Origin: an uncultured Candidatus Pelagibacter sp.
GTDB lineage: Bacteria > Pseudomonadota > Alphaproteobacteria > Pelagibacterales > Pelagibacteraceae
DNA: 40,644 nt
Reading direction: 5' to 3'
Assembly (NCBI GenBank): GCA_943841085.1
Contig: CALSWN010000001.1
Span: 1 to 40,644 of the forward strand
Both the position numbers and the translations under genes were made by a program. Below, piece after piece: positions 30,350-40,598 of this stretch. How positions within the stretch are numbered: position 1 is the first letter of the stretch; the number at the start of each line of letters is the position of its first letter. The notes under the pieces are model-generated. The model saw nothing but the letters and a program-made list of their open reading frames with translations, searched no databases and had not been told where the DNA came from.

Positions 30350-31023
30350 TAAATAGTGATTAAAAATTGATTAAGCATTACACCAACAGGAACAGCAAAT
30401 AAAATACCATCTATTCTATCTAAAATACCACCATGACCGGGTAATAAGTCTCCTGTATCTTTAACTTTAGCCTTACGTTTTAAGTATGAAATAAATAAAT
30501 CACCTAATTGACATGAAAATGAAACAACTATTGCCAATAATATCAAATCAAAAAGATTATTAAATTTATAACCTAAAATATAATAAAAGATGGGCACTAT
30601 GGCTAAAGATAGAATGAATGATCCAATCGAGCCTGAAATAGTTTTTTTGGGACTTATTTTTGTTAATTTTTTGCCTTTGAACATCTTACCAAAAATTAAA
30701 CCTCCAATATCAGAACAAACACAAATAGAAAATAAGTATATCATAGTAAGTTTAAAATCATTTTGTATAATTCCATCAAAAATAATAAATGAGAATATAG
30801 TTAAATAAATTAAACTAGTAGCTTTAATTGACAGTTTTAAAAAATTTGATTTGAATGTTTTTTTAATAAAAATTTTTGAAATTAATTCATGAAATTCAAT
30901 CAAAGAAATTATTGAAATAATTATCAAAGAAATAATTAAGATATAAGAGTAGTAAAAAGTTAATGCTAATAATATAATTAAAAAAATTGATGTTATAATT
31001 CTTTTTGTCATTTCTTTACTCAT
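30349..31023 (-). CDS. cdsA: Phosphatidate cytidylyltransferase
   Basis: Polytopic membrane protein; CSDIGGLIFGKMFKGKKLTKISPKKTISGSIGSF, SQLGDLFISYLKRKAKVKDTGDLLPGHGGILDRIDGI. Confidence 0.97.
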   Translation of the reverse strand: MSKEMTKRIITSIFLIILLALTFYYSYILIISLIIISIISLIEFHELISKIFIKKTFKSNFLKLSIKATSLIYLTIFSFIIFDGIIQNDFKLTMIYLFSICVCSDIGGLIFGKMFKGKKLTKISPKKTISGSIGSFILSLAIVPIFYYILGYKFNNLFDLILLAIVVSFSCQLGDLFISYLKRKAKVKDTGDLLPGHGGILDRIDGILFAVPVGVMLNQFLITI

Positions 31024-31700
31024 TAAATATTACCAAAATTTCTTTTTAATGATTTAAATTTATTAAGTATTTTTTTATAATCTTTATTCTTAAAATCTGG
31101 CCAAAGTTTTTTCTCAAAAAAAATTTCTGTATAGGCTAATTGCCACAACAAAAAGTTACTTAATCTTTTTGTATTACCGGTTCTAATAAGTAAATCTGGA
31201 TCTGGTATACCTTTGGTATATAAATTTTTTTCAATATTTTTTTGCGATATTGTAATATTTGATTTATTTAAAAATTTCAAAGCATTTATAATTTCAGTTT
31301 TAGATCCATAATTTAATGCTAAATTAATTTGTAATTTCTTATTGTGAATAGTTTTTTTTTCTGATATTTCAAGTAAGGTTTTTAGTTTTTTTGAAAACAT
31401 TTTTTTTTCACCAATAATTTTTAATTTAATTCCATTTTTTATGAGTTCATCAATTTTTTTAGTTAAAAAATTTTCTAACAAATCAAACAAAAATAAAATT
31501 TCTTTCTTGGGTCTTTTCCAGTTTTCCGTAGAAAATGTATATAATGTAAGATAATTAATTTTTGATTTAATTGTTTGTTTAATAATCGACTCAACAGTAT
31601 TAAGTCCAACTCTGTGTCCAGCGTTTCGAGATTGTTTGTGTTTTAAACCCCATCTGCCGTTTCCATCCATAATGATGGCAACATGATTAATTGGGTTCAT
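31023..31700 (-). CDS. uppS: Undecaprenyl diphosphate synthase
   Basis: HVAIIMDGNGRWG, LTLYTFSTENWKRP, NLALNYGSKTEI, PDLLIRTGNTKRLSNFLLWQLAYTEIFF. Confidence 0.98.
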   Translation of the reverse strand: MNPINHVAIIMDGNGRWGLKHKQSRNAGHRVGLNTVESIIKQTIKSKINYLTLYTFSTENWKRPKKEILFLFDLLENFLTKKIDELIKNGIKLKIIGEKKMFSKKLKTLLEISEKKTIHNKKLQINLALNYGSKTEIINALKFLNKSNITISQKNIEKNLYTKGIPDPDLLIRTGNTKRLSNFLLWQLAYTEIFFEKKLWPDFKNKDYKKILNKFKSLKRNFGNI

Positions 31701-32248
31701 ATGGTCATTATTTCTTTTTCTTTAGTTCCAACTTTTTCATCAATCAATTTAATATGTTCATCAGTAAAAGTCTGCACCATCTTTTCAAATTTTTTTTCAT
31801 CATCTTCACCAATATCTTTATTTTTTAATAAATTTTTTAAATCATCATTAGCTTCTCTTCGAATATTTCTGACTGAAACTTTACATTTTTCACCCATTGA
31901 CTTGATCATCTTTTTTATCTCTGCTCTTCGTTCTTCGCTCAAATCAGGAACAGGTAATCTTATTAATTGACCGTCAACCTGTGGATTTAGTCCTAGCTCA
32001 GATTTTTGAATAGCGGCATCAACTAGTTGGACATTATTAGCGTCCCATACCTGAACATTAATCATTCTTGCTTCTGGTGTTGTAATGCTAGCTACTTGAT
32101 TAATTGGCATTGCCTGTCCATACACATCAACTTTAATTAAATCGAGCATACTTGAATTTGCTCTTCCTGTTCTCAGAGAAGTTAGTTCTTTAGCAAAAAC
32201 CTCAATGGTTTTATCCATTTTTTGGCTGTAGATTTTTTCATTAAACAT
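31697..32248 (-). CDS. frr: Ribosome recycling factor
   Basis: LRTGRANSSMLDLIKVDVYG, INQVASITTPEARMINVQVWD, LPVPDLSEERR, VSVRNIRREAN. Confidence 0.98.
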   Translation of the reverse strand: MFNEKIYSQKMDKTIEVFAKELTSLRTGRANSSMLDLIKVDVYGQAMPINQVASITTPEARMINVQVWDANNVQLVDAAIQKSELGLNPQVDGQLIRLPVPDLSEERRAEIKKMIKSMGEKCKVSVRNIRREANDDLKNLLKNKDIGEDDEKKFEKMVQTFTDEHIKLIDEKVGTKEKEIMTI

Positions 32249-33100
32249 TTATTCACCAATTTTTAATCTATAAAAATCTTTAATCTTTAAATCAGTAATA
32301 CTAAGTTCTTTTACAATATCTTGCACCTTTTTTTTAGGTTCCATAACCCATGCTTGAGATAATAATGCATTTTCTTCCTTAAATTTATTAATTTTCCCTG
32401 AACTAATCTTTTGAGCTATCTCATCAGGCTTCCCTGAGCTTTTTAATTCTTCGGTAATAAGTTCTTGTTCTTTCTGTAAAACACTCTTATCGATAGAGCT
32501 TGAGTCAAGGGCTAAAGGATTTGAAGCAGCTACATGCATAGCAAGCTGTTTACCAAAAGACTTAAGAATATCTGATTCTTCTTTAGTTTCAAGTGACACA
32601 ACAACTGCTAATTTGGATAAATTATCTTTAACAACAGTGTGTAAATAATTAAAATTTTTAGTACCTACATGGTTAAATGTTTTTAATCTTCCAATGGTAA
32701 TTTTTTCACCCATTTTTGCTATTAAGGCAACAAGATTATCTTCAACAGTTTTGTTATTGGCCATTTTACATTTATTCAATTTATTAATGTCAGAATCATT
32801 TTGATTATTTAATTCACTTAATTCTTTAGCAAATGAGACAAAGTCATCATTTTTGGCAACAAAGTCTGTTTCACAATTTAATTCTAGAATTGAAGTTTTA
32901 CTTTCATCACCACTAGTCGCAACTACTCCTTCTTTCGCATCTCGTGACATTTTTTTAGAAGCTTTAGAGATTCCTTTTACTCTTAAAATTTCTACTGCTT
33001 TATCCAAATCACCAAGCGACTCTTTTATTGCTAGATTACAATCTTTAAATCCAGCTCCAGTTGCTTCTCTTAATTGTTTTACTTTTTTTATATCACTCAT
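32249..33100 (-). CDS. tsf: Elongation factor Ts
   Basis: [50 protein letters not shown]. Confidence 0.98.
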   Translation of the reverse strand: MSDIKKVKQLREATGAGFKDCNLAIKESLGDLDKAVEILRVKGISKASKKMSRDAKEGVVATSGDESKTSILELNCETDFVAKNDDFVSFAKELSELNNQNDSDINKLNKCKMANNKTVEDNLVALIAKMGEKITIGRLKTFNHVGTKNFNYLHTVVKDNLSKLAVVVSLETKEESDILKSFGKQLAMHVAASNPLALDSSSIDKSVLQKEQELITEELKSSGKPDEIAQKISSGKINKFKEENALLSQAWVMEPKKKVQDIVKELSITDLKIKDFYRLKIGE

Positions 33101-33101
33101 A

Positions 33102-33914
33102 TTAATTTAATTTTTTTTTTGAAAATTTAGCATCTAATTTTTCTCTATCTAGTTCTTGAACTGTTTTAGTAGATTTTTTTTTAGACTTAACTTCATCAAC
33201 TTCAGGTTTATCTTCAACTTTAGCCGGAGCAGCTTTTTTTGCATTTTCAATAGTTTCTTTTATTAAATTACAGTAAAGATCTATTGCTCTTCTTGCATCA
33301 TCGTTACCTGGTATTGGATAATCAATTCCATCTGGGTTGGAGTTGCTATCTAAAATAGCACATATTGGTATACCTAGCTTAACTGATTCTTGAATAGCTA
33401 ATGACTCATAATTTGTATCAATAATAAAAACTAAATCAGGGACTTTTTTCATTTCAGCTATTCCACCTAGTGCTCTTTCTAACTTATCTTTTTTAACACT
33501 CATTTTAAGGAGTTCTTTTTTTGTAAATCCTCTATTTTCTGCAATAAGATCAGTTTCATATTTTTTCATTTTTTTAATAGAGGCTGAAATTGTTCCCCAG
33601 TTAGTAAGCATTCCTCCTAACCATCTATAATTAACAAAATATTGCCCTGTTTCTTTTGCTACTTCTGCAATCGCCTCTGAAGCTTGTTTTTTTGTTGATA
33701 CAAAAAGAATTTTACCATTATTAGCTATAGTGTTGTAAACTTTTTCTAAAGCTACATTTGTTAATTCTAATGTTTGAGTTAAATCAATAATATGTATCGA
33801 GTCTCTTTTGCCAAAGATGTATTTTTTCATTTTTGGGTTCCATCTTAGAGTTTTGTGACCTAAGTGAACGCCAGCTTCTAATAGTTGTTGAATAGTTAGA
33901 CTTGGTATTTTCAT
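33102..33914 (-). CDS. rpsB: 30S ribosomal protein S2
   Basis: [83 protein letters not shown]. Confidence 0.99.
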   Translation of the reverse strand: MKIPSLTIQQLLEAGVHLGHKTLRWNPKMKKYIFGKRDSIHIIDLTQTLELTNVALEKVYNTIANNGKILFVSTKKQASEAIAEVAKETGQYFVNYRWLGGMLTNWGTISASIKKMKKYETDLIAENRGFTKKELLKMSVKKDKLERALGGIAEMKKVPDLVFIIDTNYESLAIQESVKLGIPICAILDSNSNPDGIDYPIPGNDDARRAIDLYCNLIKETIENAKKAAPAKVEDKPEVDEVKSKKKSTKTVQELDREKLDAKFSKKKLN

Positions 33915-33922
33915 ATTTATTC

Positions 33923-33985
33923 CCGGTTAAGCCACCACAGTAATTTCCACTTAAGGACCGGAGGTTTAAAACCACAAACTGTGTG
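33923..33985 (-). promoter_or_regulatory. Candidate structured 5' leader of rpsB (possible pseudoknot, S2 autoregulation type)
   Basis: Transcript strand: CCGG-TCC-TTAAG (33961 to 33950) pairs with CTTAA-CCGG (33931 to 33923), ending 8 nt before the ATG; the loop CUGUGGUG (33940 to 33933) is complementary, with one bulge, to upstream CACACAG (33985 to 33979). Confidence 0.6.
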
Positions 33986-33986
33986 C

Positions 33987-34016
33987 GTATTAGTTAATTT
34001 AAACAGTTACTTACAA
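33987..34016 (-). promoter_or_regulatory. Candidate rpsB promoter (-35 TTGTAA, 18-nt spacer, -10 TAATAC)
   Basis: Hexamers at 34011-34016 and 33987-33992 read on the minus strand. The -10 is a weak match, and in an AT-rich genome such matches are common. Confidence 0.3.
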
Positions 34017-34045
34017 ATAATTTGAATGACAAACAAGTCTTTTTT

Positions 34046-37000
34046 TTAGTGAATTATAGTCGAAATATCCTTGTTTCTTAGGGTATTTATTGATTTTCTA
34101 TCAATATACCGTTTGTTTTTCAGTTTAAATTTTAAATCTTTATTCTTGTCTCTAATATTGATTGTAACCACTGTTGAACCTTCTTTTTTGATTAAATCAG
34201 AAATTAAATCAATATTTTTTGTAGATTTCAAATTAAATGAAATTTCTGAAACAGGCTTGTTAAATAAATCCTTCAGTGAGGCTATTTTTTGGACATTAAT
34301 TCTTTTAAATCTATTTTCATCATTGGAAATACTTTTTGCTAAAGTAATAATTAAAGAACTTCCTTCAATTAAAATTTCACGATTTGTTTCAAGTATATCA
34401 GAAAAAACAAAAAGTTCAAAAACACTAGTTAAATCTGTAAATTTAATTACACCATAGGAATTTCCTTTAGCAGTTTTTCTCTCAGTAATTTTTAATAGTG
34501 TTGCTGCAATGTTTGCCTCTATAATATTATTATCTGAATTAAATTTAATATAATCGATTATCTTATAATCATGAAAAATTTCTTTAAACTGATTTAATGG
34601 GTGATCTGAAATAAAAAAACCTACAGCTTCAAATTCACGTGATAATCTTTCCTCAAATTTCCAATCTTCAATATTGAGAACTATTTCACTATCCTGCTCC
34701 TCATCTGAAGCAAAAAGATCAATTTGATTGGCTGCTTTATTCTCAAATATATTTTTAGTTTTTAAGATGAAATTTGGAATAGAATTAAATAATGCTTGTC
34801 TATTTTTATCAATGCTATCAAAAGCACCTGCTTTTACCAATCCTTCTAATTGAAGTTTATTAATATCTTTTGGATTAACTCTATTTAAGAAATCATTTAT
34901 TGATCTAAATTTACCATTGTTAACTCTTTCTTTAACGACATTTGATATAGCTTCAAATCCTACACTTTTAATTCCACCCAAAGCATAATAAAAATTATCA
35001 TCATCAAATTTAAAATCTGCAAAACATCTATTAATATCTGGCCTCACAACATTGATATTAATTCTTTTGAGTTCTTCGTGAAATTCACTAAGTTTATTTT
35101 GATTAGACAAATCCATTGTCATTGATGCTGCAAAAAATTCTTTAGAATAATAAGTTTTTAAAAATGCAGTCTGATATGATATAATAGCATAAGCTGCTGC
35201 ATGGCTTTTATTGAAGCCATATTCAGCAAAAGGTTCAATCTTTAAAAAGATGCTTGCGGCAACATCTTTAGCTATTCCATTTTTTAATGCACCAGCTATA
35301 AAACCTTGTTTTTGTTTTTCTAGCTCTGCTCTCTTTTTTTTTCCCATAGCTCTTCTTAAAATATCTGCTTCACCAGCAGTGAAACCAGAAAGTTTTTGAG
35401 CAATTTGCATTACTTGTTCTTGATAAATAATAACGCCATAGGTCGGTTTTAAGATATCCTCTAAAAGTGGATGTAAATAATCTGGTTTTTGACGGCCATG
35501 CTTACAATCATTATATACCGGAATATTACTCATTGGTCCTGGTCTATAAAGTGCAACTAGTGCAATAATATCTTCAATATGGTTTGGTTTCATCTGCAGC
35601 AAAGCCTCTCTCATTCCAGCACTTTCAACTTGAAATAATCCCACGGTGTTTCCTGAAGATAAAAGATCAAAAACTTTTTGATCATGATAGTCAATATCTT
35701 CAATCTTAAAATCTTTAACTTTTTTATTAATTAATTTTTGGGTTCTATTAATCACTGTTAGTGTTTTTAAACCTAAAAAATCGAATTTAATTAATCCAGC
35801 ATTTTCAGCTGAGTACATATCAAATTGTGTTGAAGGCAATAATAAATTAGCACTTGTGTCTTTATATAAGGGTACACTATCGGTTAATTTTTTATCTGCT
35901 ATAACAACCCCAGCTGCATGTGTAGCAACGTTTCTATTTAAACCTTCTAGTTTTAAAGAAAGATCAGTTAGTTTTTTCACACGTGGGTCTTCATTAAGTA
36001 ATTTTTGAAGTCTAGGTTCATTATTAATGCATTCTGTTAAACTTTGAGGTCTTGAAGGATCAAATGGGATCATTTTGGATATACTATCTACAAAACCATA
36101 AGATAATCCTAAAACTCTTCCAACATCTCTAATTACCATTCTTGCTTTTAATTTTCCAAATGTAATAATGTGAGCAACACTTTCTTTATATTTTGAAGTT
36201 AAATATTTAAAAACTAAATCTCTTTTTTCTTCACAAAAATCGATATCAAAATCAGGCATAGAAATACGATCTGGATTTAAAAATCTTTCAAAAATTAAAT
36301 TAAACTTTATTGGATCAACATCTGTAATAGATAAACACCAAGCTACAAGCGAACCTGCACCAGAACCTCTTCCAGGTCCTACGGGAATATCATTTTTTTT
36401 AGCCCACTTAATATAGTCAGAAACTATTAAAAAATAACTTGGATATTTCATTTCAATAATTATTTTTAATTCATGGTCAAGTCTATCTTTATATTCTAAA
36501 AATTTCTCATTTTTATCAAGTTCTCTATCTGGAATTTTAAATATTTTTAAAAACTTTTCTTTCAAGCCTTCTAATGAATCTTTTTTTAGAATTTCGTCTG
36601 CACTTCCTTTTTTTTCAGAACTAATATTTGGTAATACAGGTTTAGACAACTGTGGTCTAAAGCTACATCTATAAGGAAGGTTAAAATTATTTTCTAAAGA
36701 CTCGGGTAAATCAGAAAACAAAGAACACATTTCTTCATCAGATTTAAGATAGTGTTGATCACTAAATTTAACTCTATTCTTATCATTAATATATGTTTTA
36801 ATTCCAATGCAAATTAGAGCATCATGAGCTTCATGCATATCTTTTGTTAAATAATAGACTTCATTGGTTGCGATGATAGGTATTTTTACTTTGGAAGAGC
36901 ATTCAAGGTTAAATTTTTCAAAAGCTATTTCATTTTGATCACCATGTCTTTGTATTTCTAAATAAAATCTATCATTAAAATTTTTTGATAAATCTTTATA

Positions 37001-37465
37001 TAATTTTATTATTTCATCAAAACGTCCCTTTTCAAATAATTTACCAAATAAGCCATGAATTGTTCCTGATAAAAGTACTACTCCTTCCGTGTCATCTAAT
37101 AATTCTTTAATATCTAAATGTGGATCGGAGGTAGTATCATTTTCTAAATAAGATTTAGATGATAATTCAATAATTCGCTTATAGCCTTTTTCATTTAAAG
37201 CAATTAATGGTAATAGACCCGTGGTATCTTCAAATTTAAAATAAATTTGTGTTCCAATAATTGGTTGGGTTCCAACCTTTGATATATTTTCAGCAAACTC
37301 TAATGCACCACATAAATTTGAAGTATCTGACAAACCTAAACTAAGAATTTCTTTTTCCTTACAATAATTTTTTAAATTTTCAATTTTAATAGCTCCTTCA
37401 CAAATTGAATATTGAGTGTGTATTTTTAAATGATTAAACTTTTGATTATTTTTTTTTTCTGGCAT
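34046..37465 (-). CDS. dnaE: DNA polymerase III alpha subunit
   Basis: 1139 aa; PHP start FNHLKIHTQYSICEGA, GPGRGSGAGSLVAWCLSITDVDPIKFNLIFERFLNPDRISMPDFDIDFCEE, ATHAAGVVIA, YRPGPM, FNKSHAAAYAIISYQTAFLK. Confidence 0.99.
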   Translation of the reverse strand: MPEKKNNQKFNHLKIHTQYSICEGAIKIENLKNYCKEKEILSLGLSDTSNLCGALEFAENISKVGTQPIIGTQIYFKFEDTTGLLPLIALNEKGYKRIIELSSKSYLENDTTSDPHLDIKELLDDTEGVVLLSGTIHGLFGKLFEKGRFDEIIKLYKDLSKNFNDRFYLEIQRHGDQNEIAFEKFNLECSSKVKIPIIATNEVYYLTKDMHEAHDALICIGIKTYINDKNRVKFSDQHYLKSDEEMCSLFSDLPESLENNFNLPYRCSFRPQLSKPVLPNISSEKKGSADEILKKDSLEGLKEKFLKIFKIPDRELDKNEKFLEYKDRLDHELKIIIEMKYPSYFLIVSDYIKWAKKNDIPVGPGRGSGAGSLVAWCLSITDVDPIKFNLIFERFLNPDRISMPDFDIDFCEEKRDLVFKYLTSKYKESVAHIITFGKLKARMVIRDVGRVLGLSYGFVDSISKMIPFDPSRPQSLTECINNEPRLQKLLNEDPRVKKLTDLSLKLEGLNRNVATHAAGVVIADKKLTDSVPLYKDTSANLLLPSTQFDMYSAENAGLIKFDFLGLKTLTVINRTQKLINKKVKDFKIEDIDYHDQKVFDLLSSGNTVGLFQVESAGMREALLQMKPNHIEDIIALVALYRPGPMSNIPVYNDCKHGRQKPDYLHPLLEDILKPTYGVIIYQEQVMQIAQKLSGFTAGEADILRRAMGKKKRAELEKQKQGFIAGALKNGIAKDVAASIFLKIEPFAEYGFNKSHAAAYAIISYQTAFLKTYYSKEFFAASMTMDLSNQNKLSEFHEELKRININVVRPDINRCFADFKFDDDNFYYALGGIKSVGFEAISNVVKERVNNGKFRSINDFLNRVNPKDINKLQLEGLVKAGAFDSIDKNRQALFNSIPNFILKTKNIFENKAANQIDLFASDEEQDSEIVLNIEDWKFEERLSREFEAVGFFISDHPLNQFKEIFHDYKIIDYIKFNSDNNIIEANIAATLLKITERKTAKGNSYGVIKFTDLTSVFELFVFSDILETNREILIEGSSLIITLAKSISNDENRFKRINVQKIASLKDLFNKPVSEISFNLKSTKNIDLISDLIKKEGSTVVTINIRDKNKDLKFKLKNKRYIDRKSINTLRNKDISTIIH

Positions 37466-38135
37466 TAAGTAATTTTATATTACCATCAATCATTTCTAGT
37501 TTGCAATCAGCCATATTTGCAAAAAATCTATTATGGGTTGCATAAATTATAAGTCTATTTTTATTTTTTAATTTATATAAAACTTTAAAAACATCTTTTG
37601 CAGTGGAACGATCTAAGCTTCCAGTTGGTTCGTCTGCAAGTATAATTTCTGGTTGATTTATCAGCGCTCTAGCAATTGCTATTCTTTGCATTTCTCCACC
37701 AGATAACTGTGAAGGATAATGATTTTCCCTTGAGGAAAGGCCCATCTTTTTAATTATAATTTTAGCTTTTTTAATTGAATCTTTTTTATCATCATTCAAA
37801 GTTAGGCCTGCAAGATATACATTTTCTAAGGCTGTAAAGTCTGAAAGTAAGTTGTTTTGCTGATAAATGATGCCAATCTTTCTTGATCTAATTTTATCAT
37901 TAATAAGAGTTTCAGAGAAATTTATTTCATTATTTTCAATTTTTAATGAGCCTATAGAAGGTTTATCAATCATTGATAGAATATTTAATAAAGTAGATTT
38001 TCCAGATCCTGATGGTCCCATAAGAGAATAAATCTTTCCTTTCGAAAATGTGTAGTTAATATTTTTTAAAACTGTAATTTTTTTATTATTAGAAAAAAAT
38101 TTAGATATTTTTTTTAATGAAATCAGATTATTCAT
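37446..38135 (-). CDS. lolD: Lipoprotein-releasing ABC transporter ATP-binding protein LolD
   Basis: GPSGSGKSTLLNIL, LSGGEMQRIAIARAL, EIILADEPTGSLD; adjacent to the LolC/E permease. Confidence 0.95.
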   Translation of the reverse strand: MNNLISLKKISKFFSNNKKITVLKNINYTFSKGKIYSLMGPSGSGKSTLLNILSMIDKPSIGSLKIENNEINFSETLINDKIRSRKIGIIYQQNNLLSDFTALENVYLAGLTLNDDKKDSIKKAKIIIKKMGLSSRENHYPSQLSGGEMQRIAIARALINQPEIILADEPTGSLDRSTAKDVFKVLYKLKNKNRLIIYATHNRFFANMADCKLEMIDGNIKLLNARKKK

Positions 38136-39357
38136 ATTTTAAACCTATAACAGGATCTAATTTTGAAGCTTTAATTGCTGGAAAAATTGAAACTAAAATT
38201 GTCACTAAAATTGAACAAACTGAAATTACAAGAATTGAAATTGGGTTTATTTCTGAAGGCATTGTACTTAAAAAATAAATTTCTTCTGGGAATAAGGTTA
38301 TATTAAAAGTATTGCTCAAAAATTCTCTTAAATTTTCAATATAAAGTGAAAACATTATACCTAAAAAAATTCCAAAAAAAGTTGCACTCGTTCCAATAAT
38401 AACTCCGACTAAAAAAAATATTTTAGTAATAGATTTATTCAATACACCAATAGATTTTAAAATTGCAATATCTCTAGTTTTATTTTTGACCAGTATTGTA
38501 AGACCAGAGATGATATTAAAAGCAGCAACTATAATAATTAATGATAAAATTATAAACATTACATTTCTTTCAACTTTTAGTGCTGAAAATAAAGAACTAT
38601 TCATATCTGACCAACTATAAACAAAATCATCAGGAAAATTATTTTGAACAGCCTTTTTTTGATATTCAATATTTTGAGGTTTTTTTAAATAAATCTCTAA
38701 ATTTCTATTATTATCATCTAAATCAAAAAACTCTTCCAAAGTTTTTAGATTAATAAAAGCTATATTGTTGTCAAAATCAGCCAAACCGCTTTCAAAAATA
38801 GAAGAAATTACGAAGGTTTTTTGTTTAGGTAAGTTTCCAATTATAGTTTCAACTCCACTTGATGACATTATTGTTATTTTATCACCAATGTCTAGATTAA
38901 GTGTAAAACTTAACTCTTTACCTATAGAAATATAATTCTTTGATAAAATATTTTTATTACCAAAAAAAAGACCATTTTCAAAAATTTTAAGTTTTGCAAA
39001 ATCTTTACTTTTGTAACCTCTCAAAAGAATGCCTTTTAAAGTATCATTTTTGATTATTATTGCTTCTCCTGAATTGCTTAAAATTAAATCTTTTGAAATC
39101 TTTTGGACATTTTGATTAATTTCACTTATCGATATTTTATTTTGGTAAGATTTAACAGTAATATGTGAATTAAAGCCTACTATCTTATTAATAAGTTCTG
39201 ATCTAAAACCATTCATTACAGACATTACTATTATTAAAACAGCCACACCTAAGCTAATGCCTATGAATGAAAAGATGGAAATAATATTTAAAAAACCATC
39301 TTTTTTTCTAGTTTTTAGGTATTTAAATGCAATTTCTTTTTCTAAAGTGGAAATCAA
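38128..39357 (-). CDS. lolC: Lipoprotein-releasing ABC transporter permease LolC/LolE family (TTG start)
   Basis: EKEIAFKYLKTRKKDGFLNIISIFSFIGISLGVAVLIIVMSVMNGFRSEL; C-terminal FtsX domain; starts with TTG overlapping the proS TGA stop (TTGA). Confidence 0.93.
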   Translation of the reverse strand: MISTLEKEIAFKYLKTRKKDGFLNIISIFSFIGISLGVAVLIIVMSVMNGFRSELINKIVGFNSHITVKSYQNKISISEINQNVQKISKDLILSNSGEAIIIKNDTLKGILLRGYKSKDFAKLKIFENGLFFGNKNILSKNYISIGKELSFTLNLDIGDKITIMSSSGVETIIGNLPKQKTFVISSIFESGLADFDNNIAFINLKTLEEFFDLDDNNRNLEIYLKKPQNIEYQKKAVQNNFPDDFVYSWSDMNSSLFSALKVERNVMFIILSLIIIVAAFNIISGLTILVKNKTRDIAILKSIGVLNKSITKIFFLVGVIIGTSATFFGIFLGIMFSLYIENLREFLSNTFNITLFPEEIYFLSTMPSEINPISILVISVCSILVTILVSIFPAIKASKLDPVIGLKYE

Positions 39358-40598
39358 TTATTTGCTTTTTGTTCAGTTAATATTTTAATAATTTGTTCTA
39401 TTGTTAAATTTTGAGTATCTTTACCTATTTCCTTGAATTCTATAGTGTCACCTTCTGATTTTTTCCCAATAATAATCTGATTAGGAACACCTATTAAATT
39501 AAATTTTTTTATTTTAGAAGATAGATTTTCATCTGTATCATCAATAATTGTATCTATATTGTTGTTTTCTAGGTGTTTTAAAATTTTTGATGCTTTTTCT
39601 AAAGTTGATGTATCGTTTTTATTAATCATCGGTATTATAGCTAACTCATAGGGTGCAATTGACAATGGCCACTTCATTATTTCTTTTTTATCATCATACT
39701 TTGCTTCTATTATAGCTCCGACCAATCTAGATACTCCAATTCCATAAGACCCCATTTTAACGTAATCCTTCTTACCATCTGGAAGATCAACTGCTGCATT
39801 TAATGCTTTTGAATATTTGTCACCAAAATAGAAGATGTGACCAACTTCAATTCCTTTAGTGATCAATCTATTTTCTTTATCTACTTCTTTTTCAAATTCT
39901 TCTTTATCAAATTTTTCATCTGTTACAGAATAAAATCTTTCATATTTTTTTCTTAGATTTTCTAAAGATTTTTTTTCAATAATTGAACCTTCGCTGTCAA
40001 GATCGAAAATTCTTTTATCAGTAAAAATTTTACTTTCACCTGTATCTGCTAAAATGATAAATTCATGAGAAAGATTACCACCAATTGGTCCAGTATCAGC
40101 GGCCATTGGAATAGCTGTAAGTTCTAATCTTTTAAAAGTTTTTAAATAAGATAAAAAAAATTTATTATAAGAAAAAACTGCTTCATCATCATTTAGATCA
40201 AAAGAGTATGCGTCCTTCATATAGAATTCTCTACATCTCATAATTCCAAATCTTGGTCTTACCTCATCTCTGAACTTCCATTGAATGTGATATAATAGTT
40301 GAGGTAAAGATTTATAGGATTTAATACTAGATCGAAATATATCAGTAACCAATTCTTCATTAGTTGGACCATAAAGCATTTCTCTATCTTGACGATCTTT
40401 AATACGAAGCATCTCATCTCCATAATCGTCATATCTACCACTTTCTTTCCAAATTTCACTTGATTGTATAGTAGGCATTAAAATTTCTTGTGCTCCAATT
40501 TTATTTTGTTCCTCTCTAACGATTTTTTCAATTTTTTTCATTACTTTAAACCCAAGGGGTAACCATGAATAAATACCTGCGGATGATTGTTTTATCAT
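39354..40598 (-). CDS. proS: Prolyl-tRNA synthetase, 5' part outside the window; in-frame TGA upstream of the annotated start
   Basis: SAGIYSWLPLGFKVMKKIEKIVREE, QWKFRDEVRPRFGIMRCREFYMKDAYSFD, GSYGIGVSRLVGAI. The same frame continues upstream as SEAKIKSHQLML-stop-VG before this Met, so the 40598 start is probably not the native N-terminus. Confidence 0.93.
   Translation of the reverse strand: MIKQSSAGIYSWLPLGFKVMKKIEKIVREEQNKIGAQEILMPTIQSSEIWKESGRYDDYGDEMLRIKDRQDREMLYGPTNEELVTDIFRSSIKSYKSLPQLLYHIQWKFRDEVRPRFGIMRCREFYMKDAYSFDLNDDEAVFSYNKFFLSYLKTFKRLELTAIPMAADTGPIGGNLSHEFIILADTGESKIFTDKRIFDLDSEGSIIEKKSLENLRKKYERFYSVTDEKFDKEEFEKEVDKENRLITKGIEVGHIFYFGDKYSKALNAAVDLPDGKKDYVKMGSYGIGVSRLVGAIIEAKYDDKKEIMKWPLSIAPYELAIIPMINKNDTSTLEKASKILKHLENNNIDTIIDDTDENLSSKIKKFNLIGVPNQIIIGKKSEGDTIEFKEIGKDTQNLTIEQIIKILTEQKANN

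Noticed and set aside
34071-34457. 128-aa + strand ORF antisense to the dnaE 3' end
   Set aside because: Phe/Leu/Ser-rich shadow translation; dnaE reading is convincing to its stop codon.
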